Below are positions 48,512 through 59,560 of a stretch of 64,000 nucleotides of DNA, piece by piece. The stretch comes from Flammula alnicola. Taxonomy: Eukaryota; Basidiomycota; Agaricomycetes; Agaricales; Strophariaceae. The notes beneath the pieces are model-generated. The model was not told the origin of the DNA. It was given only the letters and a program-made list of their open reading frames with translations, and did not search any database. The first letter of the stretch is position 1. Each line of letters starts with the position of its first letter. The translations under genes and the position numbers were made by a program. Location: positions 304,428 through 368,427 of the forward strand of contig JADNRV010000038.1 in the NCBI GenBank assembly GCA_015499995.1. The letters are read 5' to 3'.

Positions 48512-48627
48512 CCTGATTTATCGATTTTTGATCTCGCTTAGATTCTCCCCATTTGGGACGCTGTTGGGGGGAGGGATGGGGAGTGGAGGTCTCGGCATTT
48601 TCCGCTGGGAGCCCCTTGGATACGGCC
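48512..48627 (-). repeat. Dispersed repeat, copy B of an inverted pair
   Basis: Inverted counterpart of 45904-46005, slightly longer through extra C residues in the middle. The copies enclose a 2.5-kb segment that includes the Helitron remnant. Confidence 0.7.
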
Positions 48628-49040
48628 CACTTGCCCAGATAGGTCCCATGTCGGCATCGCCCTAATGCCAGTCTGGTGCCAGGTTCTATGTGGGGACCAT
48701 CTGGGCGTGACACAATGGGCATGGATGAGTGTTCACATTGACCTTATACATTGTTCATGCCCTGTCCAACCAGGGATACAATTTACATATGCGTGCTTCG
48801 TTGAAATTATCATTCGGACACCGTGGAGTTTGGTGGTTTGAGGATAGGTTCCATCTCACAGTGGTAGAAAAAAAAGGATTTCATTTATGTAAAATACGAT
48901 ATGTACACAGAAAGGGATAGTGGGGGTTTTCACAGAGCGACTCCTTCCTCAAGCGCAGCCCCTCCCATTTATAATCATGTTATCGCCCTGTTGACAGTTC
49001 CCGGCGGGAAATTCCTGCAAAAATCCTGATGAAACCATAA

Positions 49041-49761
49041 TTAGGTGTTAAGGCCGTCTGGTTGAATAAAAGTCGTACCATGCCACATTCGCGGGAGAAC
49101 CTTGGCATCCACCACAATTCTCTTGAGCTCAAGACCGACACTGCGTGACATGTGGCGGACGATTTTACTGCCAGAGAACGTCAGAACGGAATGAAAATCG
49201 AGTAACGATAACACGCTTACCAGTTTCTTAACTGTGGAAGCGCACCTGCGAAAGCTCCACGGTGACCGCAGTGCTTGGAACTTCGGCACCATAAACAGTT
49301 AATTATTTTCATAGAAAGATAAAATATTGAACATACCATCGAAGCTTCAGCGAAGGTGAAACGGAGACATGGTAATGATGCTGTCAAGCTGGATTCTCGA
49401 TTGCGCACCATTGCATGAAAGGGAGGAGGTCACACTGGTCATGGCAAACAGGAGGCGCCTACGCAAAGATCTGGCAAGATTAGCATTGCTGGGAGAGGAA
49501 AAGCTTGCGAGACACTCGTACCTTACGACAGTTTCTACCGTTGTAAACTTGTACATTGGTCAATGATAACTGCAGCTTGTCCCTTGTGGCACATAGCAAG
49601 GCGACAAGCATTTGCCAGCTCACTTGTGAATCCGCTGACAGTGCATGCAAGCAAACCCGAATCTGCGGAACCGGGCAACACTGGCTGCTTGCCAGCAAGT
49701 TAGAGCTTTCGTAAGAACTGAAGGTGCAGTCCTCAAAGGTTGGACGGGGACTGAAGTGCAC
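49041..49761 (-). CDS. Hypothetical protein overlapping the left 575-bp repeat arm
   Basis: Minus-strand coding-like sequence with several short introns. Pieces include an N-terminal frame starting MHFSPRPTFEDCTF (49761), a middle stretch (ANLARSLRRRLLFAMTSVTS) and a C-terminal stretch (KFQALRSPWSFRRCASTVKK, then VRHMSRSVGLELKRIVVDA) ending at TAA near 49041. A GTAAGC donor at about 49221 and a GTATGT donor at about 49340 support splicing, but frames between pieces are not settled. The first ~110 bp lies inside the inverted-repeat arm and so is also present, truncated, at the right arm. No family is recognised. Confidence 0.35.
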
Positions 49762-50223
49762 AAGTCCGTGATAATCCGCTGGTAGAGGCCATTGTTAATA
49801 GCGAAGAGTTTTCCAAGACAGGAAGAGCACCACGCATGAAAGAGAGGAGGGAGGGACAGGTGGGAACTTGGAAGGAAACAGAAAAAGAAATAAATGAACC
49901 ACTGGCTTTTTCTATCCCACGGCTACTGCCGAATGCGCGTAAGAAAACAAGGATGTCGAAGAACGATGGTCACTGGTCAGCGACATTATCAATGTGTGGG
50001 TCACAGCTCTCACCCATATGTTGAGAAAATATGTGGACAGATCACATCTGGTAGACATATGTAGATCCCCATGTTGCATCAGTCTGTTGATCATATTACT
50101 AACAGCAATTTGGGGATCATATGTTGGCGACATGGGCTGGGTATTGCAGAGGTGTTCGGGTGAGGGACAGTCCCCATCATTTTCGGCATTGTTGAAATCA
50201 TATTTTCTACAAATGGTGGTGTA
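49649..50223 (+). repeat. 575-bp inverted repeat, left arm
   Basis: Nearly identical to the reverse complement of 52264-52838, with equal length. The five differences I found are all transitions at CpG positions. Homology stops abruptly at both edges. Confidence 0.9.
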
Positions 50224-50575
50224 GCTCATGGCGCGTCGATCAAAGACAACACCTTGAATTTCTCGTCGCCTATTGCTGAACTTCGGTCAGACTTATAGCC
50301 AAAACTCGGAGACGGTCAGGAAGTGGGATTTACATTTGAATTGAACTAGTCAATGGGATCGGTATGGGTATTCCTGGGCAAATGACTTCTTTCTTCGAGA
50401 TTTAAAGCCAGTCTCAAGGCACACCATTTGCAATTCCTCAGGGATCGGTGGCCCTTCAATGGTTCTCGTACTCTGCATGTCGATGACCGCACCTATAAGT
50501 AATTCCACCATCATGATGCTTTTCCGTTATTTGAACTAACCTCAGACCACCCACAAACATACACCTCAGACCACC

Positions 50576-52052
50576 ATGGGCGTCGTGCTATCGCTTATCA
50601 ATGAAGGTTTTCCTCCTAAAAGCAAATTTAGCCCTGCTGATATTCCAGACCTCTCTGGCAAGGTCATCATCGTAACAGGTGCCAATACCGGTACGCCAAT
50701 ATTCGTGAATTTCTGAAATGATTTTGACAGTATGTTTTATTATCTTTTCATAGGTGTCGGAAAAGAAACCACCAAGGTGAATTATCCCCATATCCATTTA
50801 TGGCGCCTACAACCCCCAACTAAATATATACTGTGTCTTCACTGTTTTTAACCCTATTCTATTCAACGCCGCTTTTGACAACTTCTAATCACTTATGCAT
50901 CAATTAGGCACTCTTAGCGCACAATGCAAAAGTCTATATCGCTGCTCGAAACCCCGACAAGGCGGCACAGGCTATCAGTGACCTGAAGAAGGAGACGGGC
51001 AATGCGGCAATATTCTTGAAATTGGATCTGGCAGGCTTGAAGTCTATCCAGGCGGCTGCAGAGGAATTCCAGAGGTACACCGACTTTTTGGTGTTGCTTT
51101 TGTGTCGCTCACGGTCTCTGAGTAGCAAGGAGAATGAACTCCATGTCCTTTTTAACAACACGTACGTCTCTCCCTCGTAACGAGCAAGAAGTACCTCCCA
51201 ACCCATCTGCGTTTTTCTTGCTCATAGAGGTGTCATGATGACTCCTATCGACCAGGTGACAAGCCAAGGTTATGATCTCCAATTTGGAACCAACGTCCTC
51301 GGTAGGTGTGTTCTGTTCCTCTGATATCCGTGTCCTTAACTCTCAATGATAGGCCATTTCTATTTCACTAAGCTCTTGCTACCCACCCTCCTCGCCGGTG
51401 CAAAATCTAGTCCACACGGCAAAGCACGCGTCGTGAATACTTCATCTGCCGCATCGATGTTCATCAGTACCATCGACTTCAATACACTAAACGACACTTT
51501 GGCAAGGAAGAAGAAAGGAACTGGATTATTGTATTCTCAAAGTAAATTCGTACGTCAACATTCGGGCTTTGGAATATTGTCATGTTGAGGATGACTTATC
51601 GCTATTTCAGGCTAATATTCTGTTTTCCAATGAGTTGGCGCAGAGATATGGTAGCCAGGGTATCGTCTCAATGTCCTTAAATCCTGGCAATTTGGATTCT
51701 GACCTCATGCGCCACCGTTCCTCCATCGAAACTAGTATCGTGGTATGAAAAGCGTCTCTCTGTCAAAGTTTCTCGCCAAATAACATATCACACTTTAGAA
51801 ACTTATACTGTACGCGCCATCATATGGCGCTTTAACCCAGCTTTGGGCCGGAACATCACCCGAAGGCGCCACACTGAATGGGAAGGTATGGATATCAGGG
51901 ATTCTCTGTCTATAACTTTCTCCTGATGTTATTTTGATGTATAGTATCTTATTCCTTGGGCGCATATTGGAACTGTAAGTTCGGCTGCTCAGGATTTTAA
52001 ACTCGTGGGCGAGCTGTGGAATTGGCTGGAAGAGCAAGTCGAGAAAGCTTAA
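50576..52052 (+). CDS. Short-chain dehydrogenase/reductase, retinol-dehydrogenase-like (copy 2, inside inverted repeats)
   Basis: Nine exons sum to 939 nt (312 residues): 50576-50690, 50754-50776, 50908-51074, 51126-51161, 51228-51301, 51353-51549, 51611-51742, 51799-51885, 51945-52052. The product starts [18 protein letters not shown] and carries [13 protein letters not shown] (cofactor binding), HVLFNNTGV, and catalytic YSQSK (YxxxK), then [10 protein letters not shown]. It is a close paralogue of the minus-strand SDR at 7254-8736 and shares its intron positions. The gene looks intact. It is centred between two 575-bp inverted repeats, unlike copy 1, which suggests capture by or insertion of a repeat-bounded unit. 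NAD(P)-dependent oxidation or reduction of a small lipid or alcohol is inferred from the family. Confidence 0.87.
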
Positions 52053-52263
52053 GAGTTTGTATTTGCTTCGAAACCATCACCACCACCAATTTGGCAAAGT
52101 GTGCCACCAGTTCTTCTAGGCTTAAGAATACAAGTGAAATATCGAATCACTTCCTTTGCTCAGTACATATTTTCTAGAGGTAGTAGGCTTTGGCTTACAG
52201 TAACAATATTGCCGCTTGTAAGCCTGTCATATTTGCAGTCCGGGATAAGATGTAATTGCCCAG

Positions 52264-52838
52264 TACACCACCATTTGTAGAAAATATGATTTCAACAATG
52301 CCGAAAATGATGGGGACCGTCCCTCACCCGAACACCTCTGCAATACCCAGCCCATGTCGCCAACATATGATCCCCAAATTGCTGTTAGTAATATGATCAA
52401 CAGACTGATGCAACATGGGGATCTACATATGTCTACCAGATGTGATCTGTCCACATATTTTCTCAACATATGGGTGAGAGCTGTGACCCACACATTGATA
52501 ATGTCGCTGACCAGTGACCATCGTTCTTCGACATCCTTGTTTTCTTATGCGCATTTGGCGGTAGCCGTGGGATAGAAAAAGCCAGTGGTTCATTTATTTC
52601 TTTTTCTGTTTCCTTCCAAGTTCCCACCTGTCCCTCCCTCCTCTCTTTCATGCATGGTGCTCTTCCTGTCTTGGAAAACTCTTCGCTATTAACAATGGCC
52701 TCTACCAGCAGATTATCACGGACTTGTGCACTTCAGTCCCCGTCCAACCTTTGAGGACTGCACCTTCAGTTCTTACGAAAGCTCTAACTTGCTGGCAAGC
52801 AGCCAGTGTTGCCCGGTTCCGCAGATTCGGGTTTGCTT
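52264..52838 (-). repeat. 575-bp inverted repeat, right arm
   Basis: Inverted partner of 49649-50223. Its outer edge is one base from the start of the 521-bp TIR element at 52840. Internal spacing between the arms is 2040 bp and contains the second SDR gene. Confidence 0.9.
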
Positions 52839-52839
52839 C

Positions 52840-53360
52840 CTGCAAAGCTAGTCCATAATCTCCTCCGTTGCAAAGTTATAGTTTGCGCACTGTTGCCTGC
52901 GAAATAGGGCAGAGCACAGCCACTGATCCGGCGCCAAAATGACAGATGGGCGGCTCTTGGTATCTACAGGGTACCTGCGTGCCTTGCGAAACAACAAAAT
53001 ATAGTCCATAATCGAGTCTATATGGAATTCATGAGATTTATATTGCTGAAAGTGTGAGGTATTCTCATACTGGGCTGTGTGGGATGCATTTTTTGAGTGA
53101 AAAATGCGAAATTAAGGAAGAAAATACCCCAGATTAAGATATTTCTCAGTTAGGGGTAATGGTGGACAGAGAAATCAAAATAATTTGACCTGGGTACACC
53201 TGAGTACTCATCGCGAGGCATGCGGGTACCCTGTAGATACCAAGAGCCACCCATCCGTCATTTTGGCGCTGGATCAGTGGCTGTGCTCTGCCCTATTTCG
53301 CAGGCAACAGTGCGCAAACTATAACTTTGCAACGGAGGAGATTATGGACTAGCTTTGCAG
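52840..53360. mobile_element. 521-bp MITE with 144-bp terminal inverted repeats
   Basis: Termini CTGCAAAGCTAGTCC and GGACTAGCTTTGCAG. Arms 52840-52983 and 53217-53360 match over their full length apart from a handful of substitutions, all at CpG. The ~230-bp middle is A/T-rich and non-coding. No target-site duplication is obvious, perhaps because the left flank is itself the end of another repeat. Confidence 0.88.
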
Positions 53361-53401
53361 GAGAGAAATGTTTTATTCTAATGTGGCTTCGACCTCAGGA
53401 A

Positions 53402-53458
53402 ATCAGATCTGCTGGAATTAAATGTGGCGAACAGTTCGGCGGACAGTTCGGCGGACGG
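53402..53458 (+). repeat. Left terminal inverted repeat of the KDZ-type element
   Basis: Contains two adjacent copies of CAGTTCGGCGGAC after GGAATTAAATGTGGCGAA. It pairs with the inverted right end, where GGAATGAAAAGCGCC precedes the same GC-rich words. Confidence 0.65.
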
Positions 53459-53629
53459 GTCATGTTTTTTTTTGTTTCTGTGACACTTGTGACCACCGAC
53501 GCGTCGTCGGCGACTCGTCGCTGCTCATCACGGTGACATCACAACAGTTACACCTTTCATCACTGCCGCCGCCGCCACCCCGCCGCCTCTCCTCTCCAAT
53601 GCCACACACAACTTTTCTTCAGCATACAC

Positions 53630-53986
53630 AACCCTCACACTTGGAAAAGCTGCAATCCCGGTCACCTCCAAGATGGTCAAAGCAAAGTCAAAGCAACCCC
53701 GCAATCATCACTGCCCAAGCGCACCCCATAACACGCTTTCACCCATCGCATAGTCTACGAGACGGCAGCACTTTGTTGACGTCAAAGCGTGTTGATTCTA
53801 ACACGCAAACTCCTCATCGACATACCCAACCCTCACACCTGGCAAAGCTGCAAGCCCCGTCACCTCGAAGATGGTCAAGCAACCGCGCAATCATCACTGC
53901 CCAAGCGTCTCCCACTGCACGCTTTTACCCATTGCATAGGCTACAAGATGGTAGCGCTTTGTTGACGTCAAAGCGTGTCGATTCTC
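53630..53986 (+). repeat. Two subterminal direct repeats, each with a TGACGTCA palindrome
   Basis: Copy 1 (53630-53799) and copy 2 (53828-53986) share AACCCTCACAC, AAGCTGCAA, GCAATCATCACTGCCCAAGC and TTTGTTGACGTCAAAGCGTG in the same order. They sit between the left terminal repeat and the cargo gene's start. They could be transposase-binding subterminal repeats, promoter elements, or both. Confidence 0.75.
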
Positions 53987-54037
53987 TCTAGTATATAACA
54001 TCCTGTAACGTATCCCAAAAATTCAAGCTATTTTATC

Positions 54038-56910
54038 ATGAATATCCCCCCCGATCCTGTCATCAACCCAGTCGCTGTATGTTCTGGGAAAAGTGGTCGC
54101 CCATGTGGGGCACCTATGAACCCAATTCGCATCTATGAAGGCAAAGGTGCAAGACCTGAGATGAGAGGGTCGATTGTTCAATCCGTACGTTTCTTTTCTT
54201 TTTGATAGCAATGATTTCAGTCATTAATAAAAATTTTATAGTGCTCATCCTGCTATTGGACTGTCTATCACACTCCTGCATACAACTACGAGGATGCTAA
54301 ATGGCTCTTAAACCGCCTTAGGTATCCAGGACATCCATCGGGAATTCCGAGAGATCTCCGTCCGCCTGAAGCTAGACCTCCAGCACCAACGCCTCCTGCC
54401 CCTCAGCCAACTCTACCTCCTGCATCTGAGCTGACTGCACCTCAAGGAAACAAGGTTCTTTGCGCAACCCACAATTGCCATACCCAGGCTGGAACCAGTA
54501 CGCAAGGAAGCAAGACGTGTATTGAGCATAAATGCAAGCGATGCTGTATCCAAGCATGCCTTAGCGCATCTCGCAATGGTCAAGCACGCAAGCAGTGTAA
54601 TGCTCATTCACAGCCGCAGATTTTCCTTCAACAGGCACCCACAATTTTTGCCACAGGCCCCGTTCCATCTCAAGCATCGCAACCAGCCACTCCCACTTTC
54701 CAACCAATTACCGAGAATCTTCCTGTCGATTCAGTGCCTCTTCCATCTACTCAATCTCAAGCTCCACAACCTATCATCCGGTTGAAACCACTTGCACAAC
54801 CGGTTGGTGGAACATGGTCTGCTCGACATGACATTGCTGTTCAAAAAACTGCATCCACGAAGAATCTCAAAGTTCAGCAGCATGAAATAGAGGAACGCAA
54901 GAAAAGGACAGTCATTCTTGTTGTCTATCACACGGTATGACTTTTTGATATTTTCTATTTGTTCAACTACTTAACATTGTACCTTCGTCATTTTGTTTAG
55001 AATGGAGAGCCTCCTGTACGACTCGATGAATATATCCCTACATTTCCGCACCTTCGTCTATCCGCATGCCAGGAGCTTGTTACAGAGCTCGAACTCCAGG
55101 AAAACACAAGAATCGACTTCTGGCAGGGCTCTGAGTGGATTACCGTGCACATGCACAGTATTCTTCTCGTCGAGAAAGGGCAACGTGTCCTTCTCAAAAT
55201 TCGACCAAGTCTTCGCAAAGGTCTTGATGACTGCCCGGGGATTGAACAAGAGCTCAAGCAGCAGACAAAACGGCAGTCAAGTTCCATTGGAGTCAAGAGA
55301 TTGGGAGATGACTTCGTATCGCCTATCAAGAAGGCTCCTCGCAAGGATGATACCATGACTGCCCGTAAACCACAGGCTGAGAAAGAAGTCCGAGCCTCTC
55401 TACCACACAGCGATTCGACAGGCACTGGTTCCTCCATTCCTTTGCCAATTCCTTCTGACGTTCAATCTGTGGCTCTCCAATCAACATTGCTACATGATAC
55501 AGAGTCTAACACTTTGCCGTCCAATCCTACTCAACCTGAAGAGGCGAAGTTGAAGCAATGGCCATTCGATTTCCATGTCTACGAAATCCACAATGGGCTT
55601 TGTCAGATGCGCGACACAATTTCTGGTTCAGTTTCTCGAGACCAAAGTCGCCAACACAGATCCAAGAAATCCAAGGGCAAACGCGCAAAAGGTCGCAGGA
55701 TAACAGTTGAACAAGCATTTGTCGCTGCCTTTCCCAATACCAAATGGGCAAAGACCACATTTTATGAACACCGAAAACTCTGGTTTGAGCAGGACATTGC
55801 AATCCGTGATCTTTTCATTGAGCTTGGCAGATCAGACGAGGCGAAGTTTCCCCATTTCTTGGATGCAATTGACCATCCAAGCAGACTTCCCTCTCCCGCT
55901 CCAGAACTTGAAAAGTGCAAGAAATCCACTCGCTCTCGAAAATGTTTCAGAAGCCCTTCCAGTTCCACCGCTGGTGATGATTCTAGTGAATCACCTTCAC
56001 CCCCAGATAAATCGGTTCGCTCTCACAAGAAACGGCACAGTGGAAGTCCTTCAAGTTCCGGCAGCTCAGACAATGAGACCTCTACAAGCTCCGATGAGGA
56101 CATTCCCCACGCCCGCATTCCATCTCCAACTGCCTACCTGACTTCAGCAGGGGATTGTGCTATTCAAGTTGATCCATTGCCAGTACAGGCGTCGTTCAGA
56201 CCAGTGTCATCTGTCAATTTTGATAAGCTAGGAGAACGAGTACTTGATCTCAAAGATATACTCGATGAGATAGCTATGGAACCTGAAGAAAGTGGTTTCT
56301 TTTGGTCTGCCAGGGCATCGTTCACTGCGGGATCCAGTCAGACTCAGAAACAAGGGAGTTTCCATTGGAATGCAGCTTAGTGAGTTCATGTCCTTATTAA
56401 CTTTAGCATCCCTTTATCTAAATTATTGTTCAGTTATGGTGCGAAAGGACAGGATATCATTGCTTCTACCCTTCGAGGACTATTTATGGAGGCATTGTTC
56501 GAGCATGATTTTTATCATCCACTCAGCTGGAATGCTTTTGTTAACGAGTTTTTACTCCCAGAAACACTCCTTCTTTTGATACAAGATGATAAGCACATTT
56601 CGCAAGAAGATGCGCTTACCATTCTTCAAGGCACTCCTCCCGTTCCCCACACTGTATGTTCTCGAGATTTATCTTCATTGCGTTATATTCACTGACTACC
56701 TTACAGCCAGTGAAACGGGAGGCCTTTGAGGCATTGTTGGGTAGAGCTCATACCCCAGGAAAATCTTCACAGGTCATCGACCTGACTGATTCAACTCCTC
56801 CAGCTGTCAAGCAAGAACCAGTTGACGAGACAATTGCTAACTGGAAGGGGAAGGGAAAAATGCAGGATGCCGAGGTAATCGACCTGACGATGGATTCAGA
56901 CGAGGAGTAG
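54038..56910 (+). CDS. Element-borne Cys-cluster protein with two C-terminal SUMO-interaction-like motifs
   Basis: Five exons sum to 2643 nt (880 residues): 54038-54184, 54242-54934, 55001-56379, 56434-56653, 56707-56910. The frame is open throughout. An N-terminal CSGKSGRPCGAP pair and CSSCYW are followed at about residues 120-172 by a Cys/His cluster (CATHNCH, then CIEHKCKRCCIQAC and QCNAH), a likely zinc-binding unit. The middle has EYIPTFPHLRLSACQEL, a basic patch (HRSKKSKGKRAKGRR) and a Ser/Asp-rich region. The C-terminus has IIASTLRGLFMEALFEHDFY and two VIDLT motifs at about residues 837 and 870, each followed by acidic residues, the form of SUMO-interaction motifs. It is probably nuclear. 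I know no function; similar proteins recur in agaricomycete mobile DNA, but that is from memory and unchecked. Confidence 0.75.
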
Positions 56911-56962
56911 ATATAGTAATGAGATTTTGAACCCAATACAATCGACCATGTTAGGCGAAGTG

Positions 56963-57840
56963 CTAAGGTTGAACATACACAGAGATCCCATCCTCCTTGA
57001 TGATATAGCCAATGTCATACCCATCGGCCGCGATGGGGCCAAACCTGAACACCCTCACGGCAGGGTTACTGTAGTTCGACGTAGATAGGATAGATGTGCC
57101 CAGTTGCGCCCAGCCGGGTTCGGGGTTCAGTGAAGATCGTCGGCATCTTGTTCATTTTGTATGAATGGGGCGGGGGCGAGGGCGAAGGAGAGGCGATGCC
57201 ATTGGGCTCTGATTCGTACTTGTTCTGCATCTGCCATTGGATGAGGCAGTATATCACATATAGATGTCTGTGCGAAATGAAAATGAGTTAAATGCAAGCA
57301 AGCTGAGGTGGACGAAAACCCACCTGTCCTGGCCCAATCCTTGACTACAGTCCCTCGTCAACTTGACATGCTTCTCGCACGCCTTGCGCTGCAGTGACCT
57401 TTTGCGCGGGGGTTGCATCAGAATAGAATGTCTAGACGAACCATCACTACAATCAGCTTCTTTCTTTCTGATTTCTTAGAGTGGAAAAACATGAATATAT
57501 GCGCACCTTTGTGAAATTGACAATCTCAGGCTGGATCGACCGAACAGCCTCCGTACGCCCATGCAAGAATGCCTTGGTCATGGCAGGCTCGTACACACAC
57601 TCTATGCGACCTATAAAGAAAACATCAGCGTCGATTCTTCTCTTCTAAGAACAAAAAATATACTAACCATAAAGCCCAAAATACGCCGCCTGGAACACCA
57701 TCTGCACAAACGCATCGGGGCTGAACCCATGGCTCGTGACAAAGTTCTTTCCCTCATCTGTCATGCCCAACACCCGCGTATCCTGCCACCTCGTCGTATC
57801 TCTCGGATTCCACCAGCCCCATAGACGTCTTGCTTCTGGG
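56963..57840 (-). pseudogene. Carnitine O-acetyltransferase, C-terminal fragment, frameshifted
   Basis: Functional enzymes exchange acetyl groups between CoA and carnitine in peroxisomes and mitochondria. The minus-strand pieces match the C-terminal half of the choline/carnitine acyltransferase fold: TSHGFSPDAFVQMVFQAAYF, then RIECVYEPAMTKAFLHGRTE, ACEKHVKLTRDCSQGLGQD, PGWAQLGTSILSTSN and FGPIAADGYDIGYIIKEDG. Host-type introns are kept (for example the one ending before RIECVYEP). A frame break lies near 57390, between DATPAQKV and the ACEKHV segment. The frame stops at 56963 just after ISVYVQP, losing the usual C-terminal tail. The catalytic His region upstream is not recognisable. It sits inside the KDZ-type element and looks like a captured, decaying host gene. 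Confidence 0.8.
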
Positions 57841-59560
57841 CGTCAGCTCTGTCATCCGCCTCGTCTCCTCATCCTCAATATGGCTCGGTGTCCATCGGCG
57901 ACTTGGACCATTCAGCGTCGACTCAAAACCCCCCCACTCGATGTCGAGGAGGAGATCGACCCAACGACGGAGCAGCGGAGGTTAGAAAGCGATGCTGCTA
58001 AGCTGAGGCGGTGGCGCGGCTCTGGTGCTGCTGGTGCTACCTCGTCGATTATTGTGCTTCTTCCGTTAAGCCGTTGTTACTGTTATTGGTGTTACCGTTG
58101 GAGTTGGAGATGGTGTTGGTGTTGGTGGAAGCATTCCGCTTGAACGGATTCAACTATCCACCACAGCCGTCGGATCCGTTCTTGGTGTACGCATCGCATT
58201 GCGGATGCCTCGTGGGTTGCGAGTAGAGCAGGGAAAGGTGTTCTCGGCTGGGAAACGCGGAGGAAAGTGAGTGTTCGAGCTATCATATACATACTGTGTT
58301 CGGGATGTGTACCTTGTAGGCTTTACCCCGCCGACCCATTATCTCCACACCCGCCGCCATCCTATCGACTCGCAATCATAGACAGCATTTATGGGCTAGC
58401 TCTAGCTGCCTACTAGATGGGTTGCCGGCGATGGTCTTCATCACGAATGGACGTGCACGGATACGCCGTGAGTCTTGTTGCGGGTACATTTTCGCACCGT
58501 TTTCTTGCACTCTGGAGACCCTAATTCCATCTGTTCGTGCGTCCTGCTCATCTAGGCTATCGTGCCTGCTGGCGTTGGCCACAATGGGGTAACGAGATGA
58601 AGATAATGCGTGCAGAGCGCGTTGGGGGCTGGATCAGAGGTAAGTGAGGGGTATTCTTGACCTGAGATCGATGCTTACCTCATTTCGAGACTTGCATCGG
58701 ACGTCTCATCAACGCCGCTGTGCATCACTGGTGGGTTGGACCACAAGACGACAAGAGCTAGGCAGCACTTCTGAGTGAATTGAGGATATCTAAGGGGTAA
58801 GTTAAGGCCATACACGATTATCGAGGGCGGTACTTACCTCCTTTCGACAGGATTGTGCACAACTTCTCGTTCTGTCAGGACAGGCAGGTTATGGTCGTCA
58901 AGGACATCGAACCAATCTGCAATAGATACTATGTAAGACACATAGTTTCCGTAAACTGTGGTAAAATGGCGTGAATTCATACCAGAACTCTTCGATGTAA
59001 CTAGGATCCAAGTCAGTGACCATCTGGACAAATCCAACGGACAAATCCAACGGCTGTAACTGACCTATTTTTGTCCTGCCACTTCTGCGCACTCCAGATC
59101 CACTGCTCGTGCATGGCATCCTGCGTCTGGGTGTCGGCCAGTCAGAACTGGTAGTAGAACCGCTCTGAGTCCATTGGCATAGGAAGCTCTCCTCGGGGTT
59201 GGTGTGATTGAGGGCGATGTGCGTGGGCACTTCGGAGTCATTGACAGTGCACGGGATTCACGAGGCTGCTGGGTAGCACGACAAGGGGGATCGCAGATGG
59301 TGGGTGGCCTATCTGAAGGAATAAAATCAAGGTCAGTCGAAATGTTTGGTCGAAATGTTATTGACTGCATACCCAACAAAGACATATGTCAGGAACTGCT
59401 AGACGAACATGAAGGTATTGTAATGAAAGAGTAGAAAGGAGTAGAAAAACTCGGATTTGCAAATCAATGATGGTTGAAAATGAAAAGGCGGCAGACAATC
59501 CAGAGCACTGTGGTAGAGGGATGTAGCGTAGCCGAGGCGCGGCTTTCTTCATTGACACAG
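57841..59560 (-). other. Degraded coding-like sequence inside the KDZ-type element
   Basis: Minus-strand fragments in changing frames, such as THIALNHTNPEESFL and DAMHEQWIWSAQKWQDKNR near 59050-59220, FWYEFTPFYHSLRKL near 58950 and WFDVLDDHNLPVLTEREVV near 58860, suggest one or more captured genes now broken. I could not assign them to the acetyltransferase or to another family. Confidence 0.35.

Noticed and set aside
51600..51760. Possible frameshift in the second SDR copy near 51720
   Set aside because: On careful re-reading the exon is 132 nt with an intact frame; the suspected lost base was a transcription slip on my part.
51971..51980. GTAAGT donor near the end of the second SDR gene
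   Set aside because: Read-through keeps the frame and matches the C-terminal sequence of the first SDR copy, so no intron is needed.
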